From assembly GCA_020630955.1 (NCBI GenBank), contig JAHDIE010000024.1:1-48039 (forward strand): 48,039 nt of DNA, in the 5' to 3' direction. The notes below the pieces were generated by a model. That model was not told the origin of the DNA. It searched no databases and saw only the letters and a program-made list of their open reading frames with translations. This DNA comes from Saprospiraceae bacterium (lineage in GTDB: Bacteria; Bacteroidota; Bacteroidia; Chitinophagales; Saprospiraceae). A program made the position numbers and the translations under genes. Position 1 is the stretch's first letter, and each line of letters starts with the position of its first letter. Shown here piece by piece: positions 24,961 to 34,129 of the stretch.

Positions 24961-26517
24961 ATGCTTGTTAAAACATTTTCTGGTGCAGTACAAGGTGTTG
25001 AAGCCCAAACGATAACAGTTGAGGTAAATGCAGGAGGCAATGTGCTTGCTGGAAAGAAAATGTATTGGATGGTAGGGTTACCTGATAAAGCAGTTAATGA
25101 AGGGTTTCAAAGAATCGAGGCTGCAGTTAAGAATGAGGGTTTCCGACTTCCAAGGGTTAAACTAATTATAAATTTAGCGCCAGCCAATCTTAGAAAAGAA
25201 GGATCAGCATATGATCTTCCGATTTCCTTAGCTGTTCTCGGTTCTACTTCTCAAATCGACTCCAAACCACTCCAAGATTATCTGATTATGGGAGAATTAA
25301 GCCTTGATGGAGAGGTTAAACCTGTGAAAGGAATTCTTCCTATTGCCATGCAAGCAAAGAAACAAAAATACAAAGGAATAATTGTTCCTTTTTTAAACGC
25401 TAAGGAAGCTGCTATCGTGGAAGGATTGAATGTGTATGGAGTAAAAACTTTAAAGGAAGCAATTCAAGTAATTGAAAATAAATCTGAAATTGAGCCTTTT
25501 CAATATAACGCCTCTGATGCTTTTACAAAAACAAAGAATATTTATTCAGTTGATTTTGCTGATGTAAAAGGACAAGAAAATATAAAACGAGCCTTGGAAA
25601 TATCTGCAGCAGGTGGTCATAATGCCATTTTAATTGGTCCGCCCGGTGCTGGGAAAACAATGCTTGCAAGGCGGCTCTCAACAATTCTTCCCCCTTTAAG
25701 TTTGGACGAAGCTTTGGAGACCACAAAAATTCATTCTGTGGCAGGAGTATTGGGTGCAGATACATCGTTGGTAACAACGAGACCATTTAGAGCACCACAT
25801 CATACGATAAGTGATGTTGCCCTGGTTGGAGGTGGTTCGAATCCAAATCCAGGAGAGATTTCATTGGCACATAATGGGGTTCTTTTTTTGGATGAATTAC
25901 CAGAGTTTAAAAGATCGGTTTTAGAAGTCTTGCGTCAACCAATGGAAGAAAGAAAGGTAACGATTTCTAGAGCAAAGGTATCTGTAGATTTTCCAGCTAG
26001 TCTAATGCTTATCGCATCCATGAATCCATGTCCTTGTGGTTTTTATAATCATCCAACCAAAGATTGTGTCTGTGGACCAGGAATTGTAAAAAAATATTTG
26101 GCAAAAATTTCGGGACCATTACTTGATAGAATTGATCTTCATGTTGAAGTGACTCCGGTAAGCTATGATGAATTATCAAAATTTAAAGCAACTGGGGAGC
26201 CAAGCGAACATATTGCTGAGCGGGTAGTACAAGCTAGGTTACTGCAAGCAAAAAGATTTTCTAATTTTGACGGACTACATTCTAATGCACAGATGTCAAG
26301 TCCAATGGCAAGAGAAATTTGTCAGATTAATAAGGAAGGTAAAGAGCTCTTGAAAACTGCTATGGAAAAGTTGAAATTATCAGCAAGGGCATATGATAGA
26401 ATTCTCAAAGTAGCAAGAACATGTGCAGATCTTTCTCGCTCAGAAAAAATTCAAGTTAATCATTTGGCCGAAGCAATCCAATACAGAAGTCTTGATCGTG
26501 AAGGTTGGGCAGGGTAG
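24961..26517 (+). CDS. comM: YifB/ComM family Mg-chelatase-like AAA+ ATPase
   Basis: A 518-residue protein with an N-terminal Lon-type S5-like fold (MLVKTFSGAVQGVEAQTITVEV, LSLDGEVKPVKGILP). Its AAA+ Mg-chelatase domain has Walker A GPPGAGKT at 226-233, Walker B GVLFLDELPEF and RPFRAPHHT. A CPCGFYNHPTKDCVCGP cysteine cluster and the C-terminal Mg-chelatase subdomain (LSARAYDRILKVARTCADL) follow. ComM is a hexameric helicase that promotes branch migration during natural transformation. The family is widespread in bacteria not known to be competent, so competence cannot be concluded. Confidence 0.93.
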   Translation: MLVKTFSGAVQGVEAQTITVEVNAGGNVLAGKKMYWMVGLPDKAVNEGFQRIEAAVKNEGFRLPRVKLIINLAPANLRKEGSAYDLPISLAVLGSTSQIDSKPLQDYLIMGELSLDGEVKPVKGILPIAMQAKKQKYKGIIVPFLNAKEAAIVEGLNVYGVKTLKEAIQVIENKSEIEPFQYNASDAFTKTKNIYSVDFADVKGQENIKRALEISAAGGHNAILIGPPGAGKTMLARRLSTILPPLSLDEALETTKIHSVAGVLGADTSLVTTRPFRAPHHTISDVALVGGGSNPNPGEISLAHNGVLFLDELPEFKRSVLEVLRQPMEERKVTISRAKVSVDFPASLMLIASMNPCPCGFYNHPTKDCVCGPGIVKKYLAKISGPLLDRIDLHVEVTPVSYDELSKFKATGEPSEHIAERVVQARLLQAKRFSNFDGLHSNAQMSSPMAREICQINKEGKELLKTAMEKLKLSARAYDRILKVARTCADLSRSEKIQVNHLAEAIQYRSLDREGWAG

Positions 26518-26560
26518 TGTATTGCAACATCAATTTTCTTGGGACTACATTAAATTCTCT

Positions 26561-27961
26561 CTAAATGTTAAGAAAACCTAATGGTAATTCTCCAGATCCA
26601 GTATTATAAAAGTTGCCAATATTTGGGAAAATATCCACTAAACTACTTGGGCTTACACCAAGCCAAAGCGCTAATTCCGCAAAGTACTCATCGCAGGATG
26701 TTGTGGGTATATATACACCTCCACCTATTTCCAAATCGCTAGCCAAAGCAATGTTTGGATAATTGCCAAATATTCTTCCGCCATTAACAGGACCACCCAT
26801 TACAAAAACATTTCCACCCCAACCATGGTCTGAGCCATTTCCATTTGAAGTCAATGTTCTACCAAATTCTGAAAGGCTAAATGTGGTTACACAATCATTT
26901 AAATTTAATTCTTGTAAAGCAGTATTGAATTCTAATATGGCATTTCCTAATACACCATACATTTCATATTGAGCATTGATGACTTCATCATGATGGTCCC
27001 AACCACCGTATGAGACGAAAAATATTTGTCTTTTTACATCAAGTGTTTCTCTCGCAGCCATCATTTTTGCCACCATGTTTAGGCTAGTAGACAAATCATT
27101 ATCAGAAAATACTGTATTTATTTCTGGTAGGTTTTCTAATGCTGTGGTAATTTCTTCTCCTGCTTGCTTGGCAATTTTGATGACATCGACATATGATTTT
27201 TTAAATAGATCTTGATAATGTTGATCCAACATATTGTCAATTCCTTTTGACTTAAGTTCATTGAAAAGCCAATCATTATTATAACCGTTGATTCCTATGG
27301 CTCCGTTATTTCTATCAAGTGTATAAGGAACGGTAGTGGTGCCTGTTTGAAAGACATTTCCTCCATCCAGTGATAGATTCATTGAGACATTTTGATTTGT
27401 GTTTTGATCACCTAAAAGGTCAGCTATTCTTCCTCCCCAACCAATCGAGCTTCTTTCATGAGGTAGACCGGTTTGCCATTGCCTTGTTTGATCTGAATGA
27501 GAAAATAGTCCCAGTGGCAATTTAGAGTCATTGTTCCAAACATCATCCTTAGTAACAGGTTCGATTAATGTTCCCACATTGGATATAAAACTCAATTCCC
27601 CATTATTAAATAGTGATTGCATACCTCCTAAAGAAGGGTGTAATCCATACTCTGTACCATTTAATTGTAATAAATCTGATTGTGGAATTGCTAAATTTGA
27701 TCGTACTTCTGCATAGGTGTTGTATGCTGTATTATTGGTTGGAACCAACATATTAAAAGAGTCATTACCTCCTTCTAGCATAATACAAACCATCGCTTTG
27801 TAATCGCCACTACTTACAACAAAACTATTGTCAATTGCCATTGCATTCATGGATTTCAAATTAACCAATGTCGACAATAGGCTTGTATATCCTATTGTAG
27901 CACAACTAGCTTGCCCAATAAATTTTCTTCTTGATATATGGTGATGGTGTTTTTTTCCCAT
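26561..27961 (-). CDS. DUF1501 family secreted protein (Tat signal)
   Basis: A 466-residue protein beginning MGKKHHHHISRRKFIGQASC, with a twin-arginine motif (SRRKFIG) before a hydrophobic stretch, so it probably leaves folded through the Tat system. The core has CIMLEGGNDSFNMLVP, GLFSHSDQTRQWQTG, FFVSYGGWDHHDEV and FSLSEFGRTLTSNGNGSDHGWGG. These are the hallmarks of DUF1501, a distant member of the alkaline phosphatase/sulfatase superfamily with metal-binding His/Asp residues. It starts 5 bases after the DUF1800 gene stop. DUF1501 and DUF1800 are commonly paired; the reaction is not known. Confidence 0.9.
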   Translation of the reverse strand: MGKKHHHHISRRKFIGQASCATIGYTSLLSTLVNLKSMNAMAIDNSFVVSSGDYKAMVCIMLEGGNDSFNMLVPTNNTAYNTYAEVRSNLAIPQSDLLQLNGTEYGLHPSLGGMQSLFNNGELSFISNVGTLIEPVTKDDVWNNDSKLPLGLFSHSDQTRQWQTGLPHERSSIGWGGRIADLLGDQNTNQNVSMNLSLDGGNVFQTGTTTVPYTLDRNNGAIGINGYNNDWLFNELKSKGIDNMLDQHYQDLFKKSYVDVIKIAKQAGEEITTALENLPEINTVFSDNDLSTSLNMVAKMMAARETLDVKRQIFFVSYGGWDHHDEVINAQYEMYGVLGNAILEFNTALQELNLNDCVTTFSLSEFGRTLTSNGNGSDHGWGGNVFVMGGPVNGGRIFGNYPNIALASDLEIGGGVYIPTTSCDEYFAELALWLGVSPSSLVDIFPNIGNFYNTGSGELPLGFLNI

Positions 27962-27966
27962 GATTA

Positions 27967-29766
27967 TTATTTTTGAATTACAAAGTCAGGTGAAATGAGT
28001 GTTAGATATTGCGCAAGCATAATTCTGTATATCCAGTCTTCGTCTCCTTGGCCCCAATATAAAGAAGATACCTGTTCTCGAATATTGCTTCTGGTTTCAT
28101 CTGTCATCTGTGCACTCGTGTACAAAATATCCAAATAATGAATAAGAGTTTCTGGATCTGAAAATTCTTCAGGATAGGCATCATAATTTATTTCTATTGT
28201 CTCTATCCCTATTTCATTTTCCCAAGACCACCATGGTGCGCCCCAAATTGTCCATTGGTTAACTTCATTGATGTATCCAATCGATGTTCTCGTATTATGC
28301 AAACTAAACTCAGGTGCTACCAAATTAGCTTCTGTTAATTCTCCTACTGGTTGATGATCAGGTAGATAAAAATTAAACACAGTGGGTGCAGCTAAAATTA
28401 TTTGCTCTGTTGCATCTTGAAAATTAAATCCAGGATTCCAATATTTGTCTAAAGGATTAATAAACGGTGTGGTTCTGACAAAATGTGTATATCGCATTAA
28501 AGGTTCTTTCATTTTTCCTTCATTGTCCTGTTCTAATCCCAAACAAGAGCGTGCTTCTTCGTCTAAAAGGATTGCTTTAATTACCGTTTTTAAGTCGCCT
28601 CTAACGCCATCTCCATTGTTATTGAATATCGAAGCTACTCTAGAAACATAGGCAGGACTAGGATTAGATTTAACCAATCTTTGTATTAATTGTTTTCCTA
28701 TAAATGGACCTACATTGGGATGATTAAATAGATGATCGATAGCGTCATTGATATCCTTCATTGGGTCTTGATTTGCAGGAATCACATAACCGTTAAGTAG
28801 TTCCTTTGTTCCTGGTTCATGAAATTCATCGTACATCTTCATAGGGTAGGTCATATCGCCTCCATAGATATTTAACCCAAAATATGCTTCGTCTGTCCAA
28901 TCAACAATATCCTTAATTTCACTCATTCCTAAACCTGTAAAAACTCTTGCAAATTGTTTGATGTCATTGTTGTTGTAAGTTGGAATAAAATTACCATTGC
29001 CATCTAATTTTCTAGAGCCATCTAGATTTAATTCATAAAGTCCTATTGTAAATAATTGCATGATCTCTCTGGCATAGTTTTCATCAGGATGAATATTTTC
29101 TTCTGGAATTTCTCTTGGGTTATTAAGATGACTTAGGTAATATCCCATATTTGCATTCATTGTAACATCAAACAGTAGGTCTCTGAAATTTCCGAAAGCA
29201 TGCTTTGCTAAGACATCGTAATATGAAGCAATTTCAATGCCATGATCAATGAGATCTGAATTGATTGAAATCACAAAAATTTGACTTAAAGCGTAAGCAA
29301 TTTTTTGCCGTAGTTGATCCTCTTCTTGTACTACATTAGTCCACCATGCATAACTGAAATGCTTATACCAAGGCCCATAAATATCATCTTCAGTATAACC
29401 CATGTCAAGGTAGGCAGTTAGGTATTCATCCCATATATCTTCAGCCAAGGATTGATATTCTGACCTTGGCAATAGAAATTGATCTTCAATCCAATTCTCA
29501 ATGCCAATTGATACGCATTGATCAATTTCCTCTAAGCTTGGGCCAAAAGTAGCTTGATTTAAAAACCGACCTGCTTCAGCTCTTTTGGCAAATAGACCTT
29601 TCCCATTTAAACTGTTGTTTGCATCTGTATTTTCAGATTGGCTTGATGCACTGACTATTATTCCATCAGAATGTCCAGCACCTATATAATCATTGTATTG
29701 ACCAATCAATAAGAAAGCCGGTAATACAAAAACAGCTGTCAATATACTTTGAAATTTGTTTGTCAT
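27967..29766 (-). CDS. DUF1800 family secreted protein
   Basis: A 599-residue protein with an N-terminal signal segment (FQSILTAVFVLPAFLLIGQ). The DUF1800 core begins with RFLNQATFGPSLEEIDQ and includes RQKIAYALSQIFVIS, NPREIPEENIHPDENYAREIMQLFTIGLYELNLDGS and HPNVGPFIGKQLIQRLVKSNPSP, all typical of this helical family. It lies between a T9SS-sorted protein (6 bases upstream) and the DUF1501 gene (5 bases downstream). The family has no established biochemical function. The constant pairing suggests that the two products act together in the envelope or outside the cell. Confidence 0.9.
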   Translation of the reverse strand: MTNKFQSILTAVFVLPAFLLIGQYNDYIGAGHSDGIIVSASSQSENTDANNSLNGKGLFAKRAEAGRFLNQATFGPSLEEIDQCVSIGIENWIEDQFLLPRSEYQSLAEDIWDEYLTAYLDMGYTEDDIYGPWYKHFSYAWWTNVVQEEDQLRQKIAYALSQIFVISINSDLIDHGIEIASYYDVLAKHAFGNFRDLLFDVTMNANMGYYLSHLNNPREIPEENIHPDENYAREIMQLFTIGLYELNLDGSRKLDGNGNFIPTYNNNDIKQFARVFTGLGMSEIKDIVDWTDEAYFGLNIYGGDMTYPMKMYDEFHEPGTKELLNGYVIPANQDPMKDINDAIDHLFNHPNVGPFIGKQLIQRLVKSNPSPAYVSRVASIFNNNGDGVRGDLKTVIKAILLDEEARSCLGLEQDNEGKMKEPLMRYTHFVRTTPFINPLDKYWNPGFNFQDATEQIILAAPTVFNFYLPDHQPVGELTEANLVAPEFSLHNTRTSIGYINEVNQWTIWGAPWWSWENEIGIETIEINYDAYPEEFSDPETLIHYLDILYTSAQMTDETRSNIREQVSSLYWGQGDEDWIYRIMLAQYLTLISPDFVIQK

Positions 29767-29772
29767 ACTTCC

Positions 29773-30531
29773 TTATTTGTGTTCTTTTACAATTATTAGT
29801 TTTCTTGTTGTTATTCCTTCGGCTGAACTTATTTTGATTAGATAATTGCCTGATTGAAAATTTGCAGTCGAAATATTTAAGGTCGAGTTTCCTTTGAGAA
29901 TTGTGTGTTCGAAGTTTGAAATAATTCTGCCAGATTGATCCAAAATCGAAATTTCTGAATCGAGCATTTTTAAAGATTCATTAAATCGCAACTCCACAAA
30001 ATTTGTAGCAGGATTTGGTGCTAATGTTAAGTCCAATTTCAAATTATTTAATTCAATATTTGAAACACTTATTCCGCTTGTTTCAAATCTTATTTCTGAA
30101 AGACATGCGCAACTTGATCCATATGTATTTAATGCAGTTATAAGGATATATTGAGTATCTAAACCCTCAAAATCTGGTCCCGCTTCACCTTCATAAAAAG
30201 TAGAGGCCAAACTCTGACCTAAAGTGTATTCACCTAATTCGTTCCAGTCCAATCCGTTGGACGAATAATCAATAACGTAATTTTGAATTCCCGCATCTTC
30301 TTGTCTGAAAGCGTTACAATTCCATATAGTGCTTTTATTCAATGTATAACTTTGACCAAAGTTGTACATAATCCAATGGGACAATCCTCTTTCAGAATTT
30401 GGATTTTCAGACATTTCGCAACTCATCCAATTATCAACCAACAAAGCAGAATGTCGATCGGCATTGCATTGTGATAGAAGAAGGTTGGAGATGTGTAGAA
30501 ATAAAAAATAGAAAATAGTAATTTTCTTCAT
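29773..30531 (-). CDS. T9SS-sorted secreted protein with discoidin-like domain
   Basis: From the ATG at 30531 the protein is 252 residues, with signal peptide MKKITIFYFLFLHISNLLLSQ. An in-frame ATG at 30552 adds only a poor leader. Residues of about 25-150 look like a discoidin/F5-8 type C carbohydrate-binding fold (MSENPNSERGLSHWIMYNFGQSY-type segment, IDYSSNGLDWNELGEYTL, YILITAL, LSEIRFE). The C-terminal ~80 residues are a type A T9SS sorting domain (LTLAPNPATNFVEL, ISILDQSGRII, FQSGNYLIKIS, TRKLIIVKEHK). It is expected to be secreted and anchored at the cell surface. It sits between the TonB receptor and DUF1800 genes. Confidence 0.85.
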   Translation of the reverse strand: MKKITIFYFLFLHISNLLLSQCNADRHSALLVDNWMSCEMSENPNSERGLSHWIMYNFGQSYTLNKSTIWNCNAFRQEDAGIQNYVIDYSSNGLDWNELGEYTLGQSLASTFYEGEAGPDFEGLDTQYILITALNTYGSSCACLSEIRFETSGISVSNIELNNLKLDLTLAPNPATNFVELRFNESLKMLDSEISILDQSGRIISNFEHTILKGNSTLNISTANFQSGNYLIKISSAEGITTRKLIIVKEHK

Positions 30532-30577
30532 TTCAATTTGTTTAATGGCCAATTGATGCTTTTAATTTAAGCATCAA

Positions 30578-32800
30578 TTATGAAAAACTGTACTTCAACT
30601 GAAGTGTTATTTTAAAATTTCGGGGTAAACCCGCATATAAATAGCGTGGCAGTGATGTGCCAAAGCTTCTTGGATTCACAGAAATCATCGATGCATAATG
30701 TATATCGAAGATATTATTAAGATTAAATCCAGTGAAAATTTCCCACCCATTCTTTTTTAATAGATTGTATGACAAAGAAACATTTGTTATATTATAAGAT
30801 TCAACTTCTATACTGTTATTGTCATCAGCAAACATTTTACTAACGAACAAATTCGAAACTTTAATGTGTGCTGAGTTATAGCTGTATTCCAAGAAAGTAT
30901 TCAGCTTATGATCAGGATTGCCAGGTAGTCTTTTTCCAGCAAAATCAATATCACGATTTACAAATTCTGTGAAATGATGTGGTTGATATTGATAACTACT
31001 TTGAATTTTAAAATTCTTATTACCTTTTTGTCTTTGATATCCTATTTCTGCTTCAAGTCCAGGGTGCATAGATTTGCCTGCATTGACTCCAATGAATTGA
31101 TCTTCTGTAACTCTTTCTGCTACCAAAAGATTTTCAACCCACATATTGTACAAGGTAAAATCATAATAAAAATTTCTAATAGCTTCTTTGTACCCAAACT
31201 CTAAATTCCACCCAGTTTCAGGTTGAATATCTAAATTGATCAACCCTGAAGGAGTTAGAGTTTCTTCCAAGGTAGGAGCTGAGAATCCATGAGAAAAAGT
31301 AGTATAAATTAATTTACTCAGTTTTTGATAGCTAAAAGAAACAAAAGGACTGAAAGTAGGATCAAAATTATAATTTCCACTTTGATCTTCTCCATCGGCT
31401 ATAAATCGATCTAAAAGTTCGAACCGGGTGGAATTAAAGTTTAGGCCAAAATCCAAATTGAAGCGATTCCACATATATCTCCATTCCGTAAATAGATTAA
31501 AATAATTTCTTTTTTCAAAATTGTCAGAAAGAATATTGCCTTGTCCGATTTCTAATGTTTCATATGTTGACCATTCTTCGAATTCTGAAAACAACTCACC
31601 GCCAAATCTCATTTTACTATTGATATCCCAAAAATCTTTAAGAACTTCAAATCTAGTTCCTATAGCTTTAGCATTTTGCGTAAGCACATTAAAAGGGCGA
31701 CGTTCATAATTTTGTAAGGTATTAATAAACCCAGTTACAGAGCTTGACCAATCATTCTTGAATGTTCTCTGATGAGTGATTCCCACTTGTGTCTTATTGT
31801 AATCTTCATATCCTTGTGCACTTTTCCAATTTGCGGCAGCCAGAGAGGGATTTAATTCAAAATCCTGAATATTCAACCCGCTTGGTATTTGGGCTTCTAA
31901 TAAAGTATGATTGACAAAAATGCTTAATACATCATTGTCAAAGTCTGCCTGTGCAAAACCAGAGATGTTTTGTCTTTGATAATTGTTGTTTTCCCTATAC
32001 CCTTCACTTTTTAGAAAATCGTTATTTAGCGAAAAAAGAATTCCTTCTTGGGCATAATTATAATTGATATTATTATGTATTGAGTTAAATGAAGCAAAAC
32101 TTGTGGTGTTGGTGATAGAGTTTTTGAATCTCTTGTGACTATAGGTTCTATAGTGGACAACACCACCTAGTCCAGCACCAAATCTTGGCATGGTTGGTCC
32201 TTTGTAAATGTTTATTTCATCAACAATAGCCAGGTTAATATCTTCAAGGTTAGTTTCTCCCACTCCATTGGTCAATGGAATATTATTAAGGTATGCCTTA
32301 ATTTTTTTTGTTGAAAATGGAGACCTGCTCCCAATCCCTCTAATGGTCAAACGATTGGTATTCAAAGCTCCGGAATGCATAAACAAACCAGGAGACATAT
32401 TGTACAAATTTGCTGGATTTTGGATGTCAATTTTTTCTATGCCTAGAGATTTTAAATTACTGAACCCGTAGGCTGCATAATATTTGTCTTCAATAAATAT
32501 TGGGCACGACAAAATAATATTTGATTCCGATAGGACTATTTCATGTTGGTAGTTCGGAGAAAGTATTAAAGTAGTGTCATGATATCCCAAATAAGAAATG
32601 GTCACATTTAATCGTTCGTTATGATTAAATTCAAATTCTCCATCAACATTGCTTACTGTACCTTCCTCTGTTTCTAAAATTTGGATGTTGGCTCCAATAA
32701 TTGGTTCATTACTTTTACTTGTTATTCTTCCACTTATTTGCGCTTCTGCAAATGGGTATGAAAATATGATTAATAGAAGTGTATAAAGGATCCGATTCAT
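30578..32800 (-). CDS. TonB-dependent outer-membrane receptor
   Basis: From the ATG at 32800 (MNRILYTLLLIIFSYPFAEA, a signal peptide) the protein is 740 residues. An in-frame ATG at 32833 is rejected because it precedes the signal peptide. Residues 21-95 form a CarboxypepD_reg-like domain (ISGRITSKSNEPIIGANIQI, FNHNERLNVTISYLGY). The plug domain follows (NPANLYNMSPGLFMHSGALNTN, RLTIRGIGSRSPFST, INIYKGPTMPRFGAGLGGVVHYRT), then a beta barrel ending in an aromatic strand (LQLKYSFS). No SusD gene is adjacent, so this is not a Sus-type glycan locus. The overall type resembles iron or metal-complex receptors, but the substrate is not determined. It is the first gene of the four-gene minus-strand operon. 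Confidence 0.9.
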   Translation of the reverse strand: MNRILYTLLLIIFSYPFAEAQISGRITSKSNEPIIGANIQILETEEGTVSNVDGEFEFNHNERLNVTISYLGYHDTTLILSPNYQHEIVLSESNIILSCPIFIEDKYYAAYGFSNLKSLGIEKIDIQNPANLYNMSPGLFMHSGALNTNRLTIRGIGSRSPFSTKKIKAYLNNIPLTNGVGETNLEDINLAIVDEINIYKGPTMPRFGAGLGGVVHYRTYSHKRFKNSITNTTSFASFNSIHNNINYNYAQEGILFSLNNDFLKSEGYRENNNYQRQNISGFAQADFDNDVLSIFVNHTLLEAQIPSGLNIQDFELNPSLAAANWKSAQGYEDYNKTQVGITHQRTFKNDWSSSVTGFINTLQNYERRPFNVLTQNAKAIGTRFEVLKDFWDINSKMRFGGELFSEFEEWSTYETLEIGQGNILSDNFEKRNYFNLFTEWRYMWNRFNLDFGLNFNSTRFELLDRFIADGEDQSGNYNFDPTFSPFVSFSYQKLSKLIYTTFSHGFSAPTLEETLTPSGLINLDIQPETGWNLEFGYKEAIRNFYYDFTLYNMWVENLLVAERVTEDQFIGVNAGKSMHPGLEAEIGYQRQKGNKNFKIQSSYQYQPHHFTEFVNRDIDFAGKRLPGNPDHKLNTFLEYSYNSAHIKVSNLFVSKMFADDNNSIEVESYNITNVSLSYNLLKKNGWEIFTGFNLNNIFDIHYASMISVNPRSFGTSLPRYLYAGLPRNFKITLQLKYSFS

Positions 32801-33135
32801 GTTATAAATATCATCCTTTTCTTTTGAAATCAATTGGAAAATGGTCCATTCTATGGATACCAGTGAATAATAGGTTAAAATTCAGATTTTTATGTTTCTA
32901 AAATGTCGGCTATTGTATAGAGTTTGCCTCATATTTTAAATTTATGTAGTTGAAATGTAGTCTACTTGTAATATTATTGTCAGGTATTTTCCATTAAGGT
33001 GAATATGGATATACTTGGAGTATATTATCCTTAATTTTACGGTAATGTTTGAACGCAAACGTCACTCTGGAAACTTAGGTTATGTATATCCTTTAGGTTC
33101 TTGTTTTGATTTTATAACTATTTAAAAGCATTACT
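32801..33135. other. Divergent intergenic region
   Basis: This 335-base gap separates the TonB receptor operon (minus) from the small secreted protein gene (plus). Apart from the imperfect palindrome at 32993-33035 and a 5-bp inverted repeat near 33048-33061 (GTTTG...CAAAC), I see no RNA gene or convincing two-box promoter. Confidence 0.5.
32993..33035. repeat. Imperfect palindrome in the divergent promoter region
   Basis: Outer arms ATTAAGG (32993-32999) and CCTTAAT (33029-33035) are exactly complementary. Inner arms ATATAC (33009-33014) and GTATAT (33020-33025) nearly pair around TTGGA. With no T run it is not a terminator; it could be an operator for the TonB receptor operon or the plus-strand gene. 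Confidence 0.4.
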
Positions 33136-33525
33136 ATGAAACCTATTTTCCTTAAAACCAGAATACCGGTTATTGTGCCGATATTCATTTTATTTCTTTG
33201 TACGAACCAGGTGTTCGCCCACGCTAATGAGCCAGCAATGGCGGGCGATGAGAATATAACCATCACCTTGGCAGAAGAATCTAAAGCAATGATTAAGATG
33301 TTTTCTGTTAATGATGAAACCAACCAGGTTGACATTGTGACTAATAAAGAGATTGTTTCAATTCAAGTTGTAGATGATGAAGGTGAAGTAATTTACTTTT
33401 TACCAGTTGTAGGCTCGGATGAGCTAAATGTTGGAACTTCACTTTTCGAAGAAGGAACCTATTATATTAGGCTAATTTTTGAAGGTGAAAATTCACATTT
33501 ACAAGCTAGAGTTGATAAAAAATAG
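33136..33525 (+). CDS. Small secreted protein resembling a lone T9SS C-terminal domain
   Basis: A 129-residue protein with a signal peptide ending at QVFAHA (residues 1-30). The rest is one small beta-sandwich-like unit: QVDIVTNKEIVSIQVVDDEG, then VIYFLPVVGSDELNVGTSLF, then EEGTYYIRLIFEGENSHLQARV. The strand pattern and the G-x-Y-x-I/L-R/K-L motif resemble the Ig-like C-terminal sorting domains of T9SS substrates and the DUF3244-type small secreted proteins, but no passenger domain precedes it. It is paralogous to the next gene. Its own terminator follows. Confidence 0.7.
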   Translation: MKPIFLKTRIPVIVPIFILFLCTNQVFAHANEPAMAGDENITITLAEESKAMIKMFSVNDETNQVDIVTNKEIVSIQVVDDEGEVIYFLPVVGSDELNVGTSLFEEGTYYIRLIFEGENSHLQARVDKK

Positions 33526-33551
33526 CTTTTTTTAATTTGCGTAAGAAACAT

Positions 33552-33585
33552 AAAGGGCTTTCGATATTCGAAAGCCCTTTTTTTT
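33552..33585 (+). terminator. Strong intrinsic terminator
   Basis: A perfect 13-bp stem (33552-33564 and 33568-33580) with a 3-base loop TAT, followed by more T. It separates the two paralogous small secreted protein genes into distinct transcription units. Confidence 0.9.
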
Positions 33586-33593
33586 GGCTTAAT

Positions 33594-33624
33594 TTTGGTA
33601 TTAAATATTCTGATTATATGTTTA
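33594..33624 (+). promoter_or_regulatory. Promoter of the second small secreted protein gene
   Basis: TTTG at 33594-33597, 19 bases, then TATGTTTA at 33617-33624, one base off the TAnnTTTG consensus. It begins immediately after the upstream terminator and 19 bases before the ATG at 33643. Confidence 0.55.
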
Positions 33625-33642
33625 TTTAGTAAATCAGAAGTT

Positions 33643-34029
33643 ATGTACCCAATTAAATTCAAGCTAAGAAACATTTTGCCTTTGTTGTTAATGTCTTTAT
33701 TTCTTGGTGGTTCTACCTATCCTGATTTTGATAATAACGATGCGGGCGGGATTGAATTCAAGATGGAAACTACAGATTCCAGAATGACAGCTTTGGTTAG
33801 ATCTATGCGCTTTAATAAAGAAAGCAAACAAATTGATGTAGAAACAGTTAAGTCTATAATGAATGTTGAATTCCTTGATGAAAATAGGGAAATGATATTT
33901 ACGGTTCCTGTAGGAACTTCATCTTTAAACATCAGTGTAAATTCATACCCAAAAGGAGTATACTTTCTAAAGTTGCTGCTAGAAGATGAAAATGACTTTA
34001 TTTCTACTAGAGTTATTAAGGATTTCTAA
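33643..34029 (+). CDS. Small secreted protein, paralogue of the preceding gene
   Basis: The ATG at 33643 gives 128 residues (MYPIKFKLRNILPLLLMSLF is the signal peptide). An in-frame ATG at 33595 lies within the promoter and is rejected. The mature part (QIDVETVKSIMNVEFLDENR, FTVPVGTSSLNISVNSYPKG, VYFLKLLLEDENDFISTRVI) aligns strand by strand with the preceding protein. It again resembles a stand-alone T9SS-type C-terminal domain: PKGVYFLKL is very close to the sorting-domain motif. Function unknown. The tandem copies suggest duplication followed by strong divergence. Confidence 0.7.
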   Translation: MYPIKFKLRNILPLLLMSLFLGGSTYPDFDNNDAGGIEFKMETTDSRMTALVRSMRFNKESKQIDVETVKSIMNVEFLDENREMIFTVPVGTSSLNISVNSYPKGVYFLKLLLEDENDFISTRVIKDF

Positions 34030-34070
34030 GCCAATTTTACTTTTTTAGGTTATAATTTTAAGATATTTAA

Positions 34071-34120
34071 GGAGGTTGATGGTATCAACTCCAAATTCTT
34101 GAAGTTTGGATCTTTTTTTT
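34071..34120 (+). terminator. Terminator with two overlapping hairpins
   Basis: Hairpin 1 (GGAGGTTGAT / ATCAACTCC with a bulged G, 34071-34092) and hairpin 2 (TCCAAA / TTTGGA, 34090-34110) share TCC at 34090-34092, so they cannot form fully at once. Hairpin 2 is followed by TCTTTTTTTT. It most likely ends the plus-strand gene. Confidence 0.65.
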
Positions 34121-34129
34121 TAAAATGTT

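Noticed and set aside
27926-27961. Four-histidine run at the start of the DUF1501 protein as a cloning tag
   Set aside because: It lies between KK and a natural Tat motif in an ordinary operon; no vector sequence is present.
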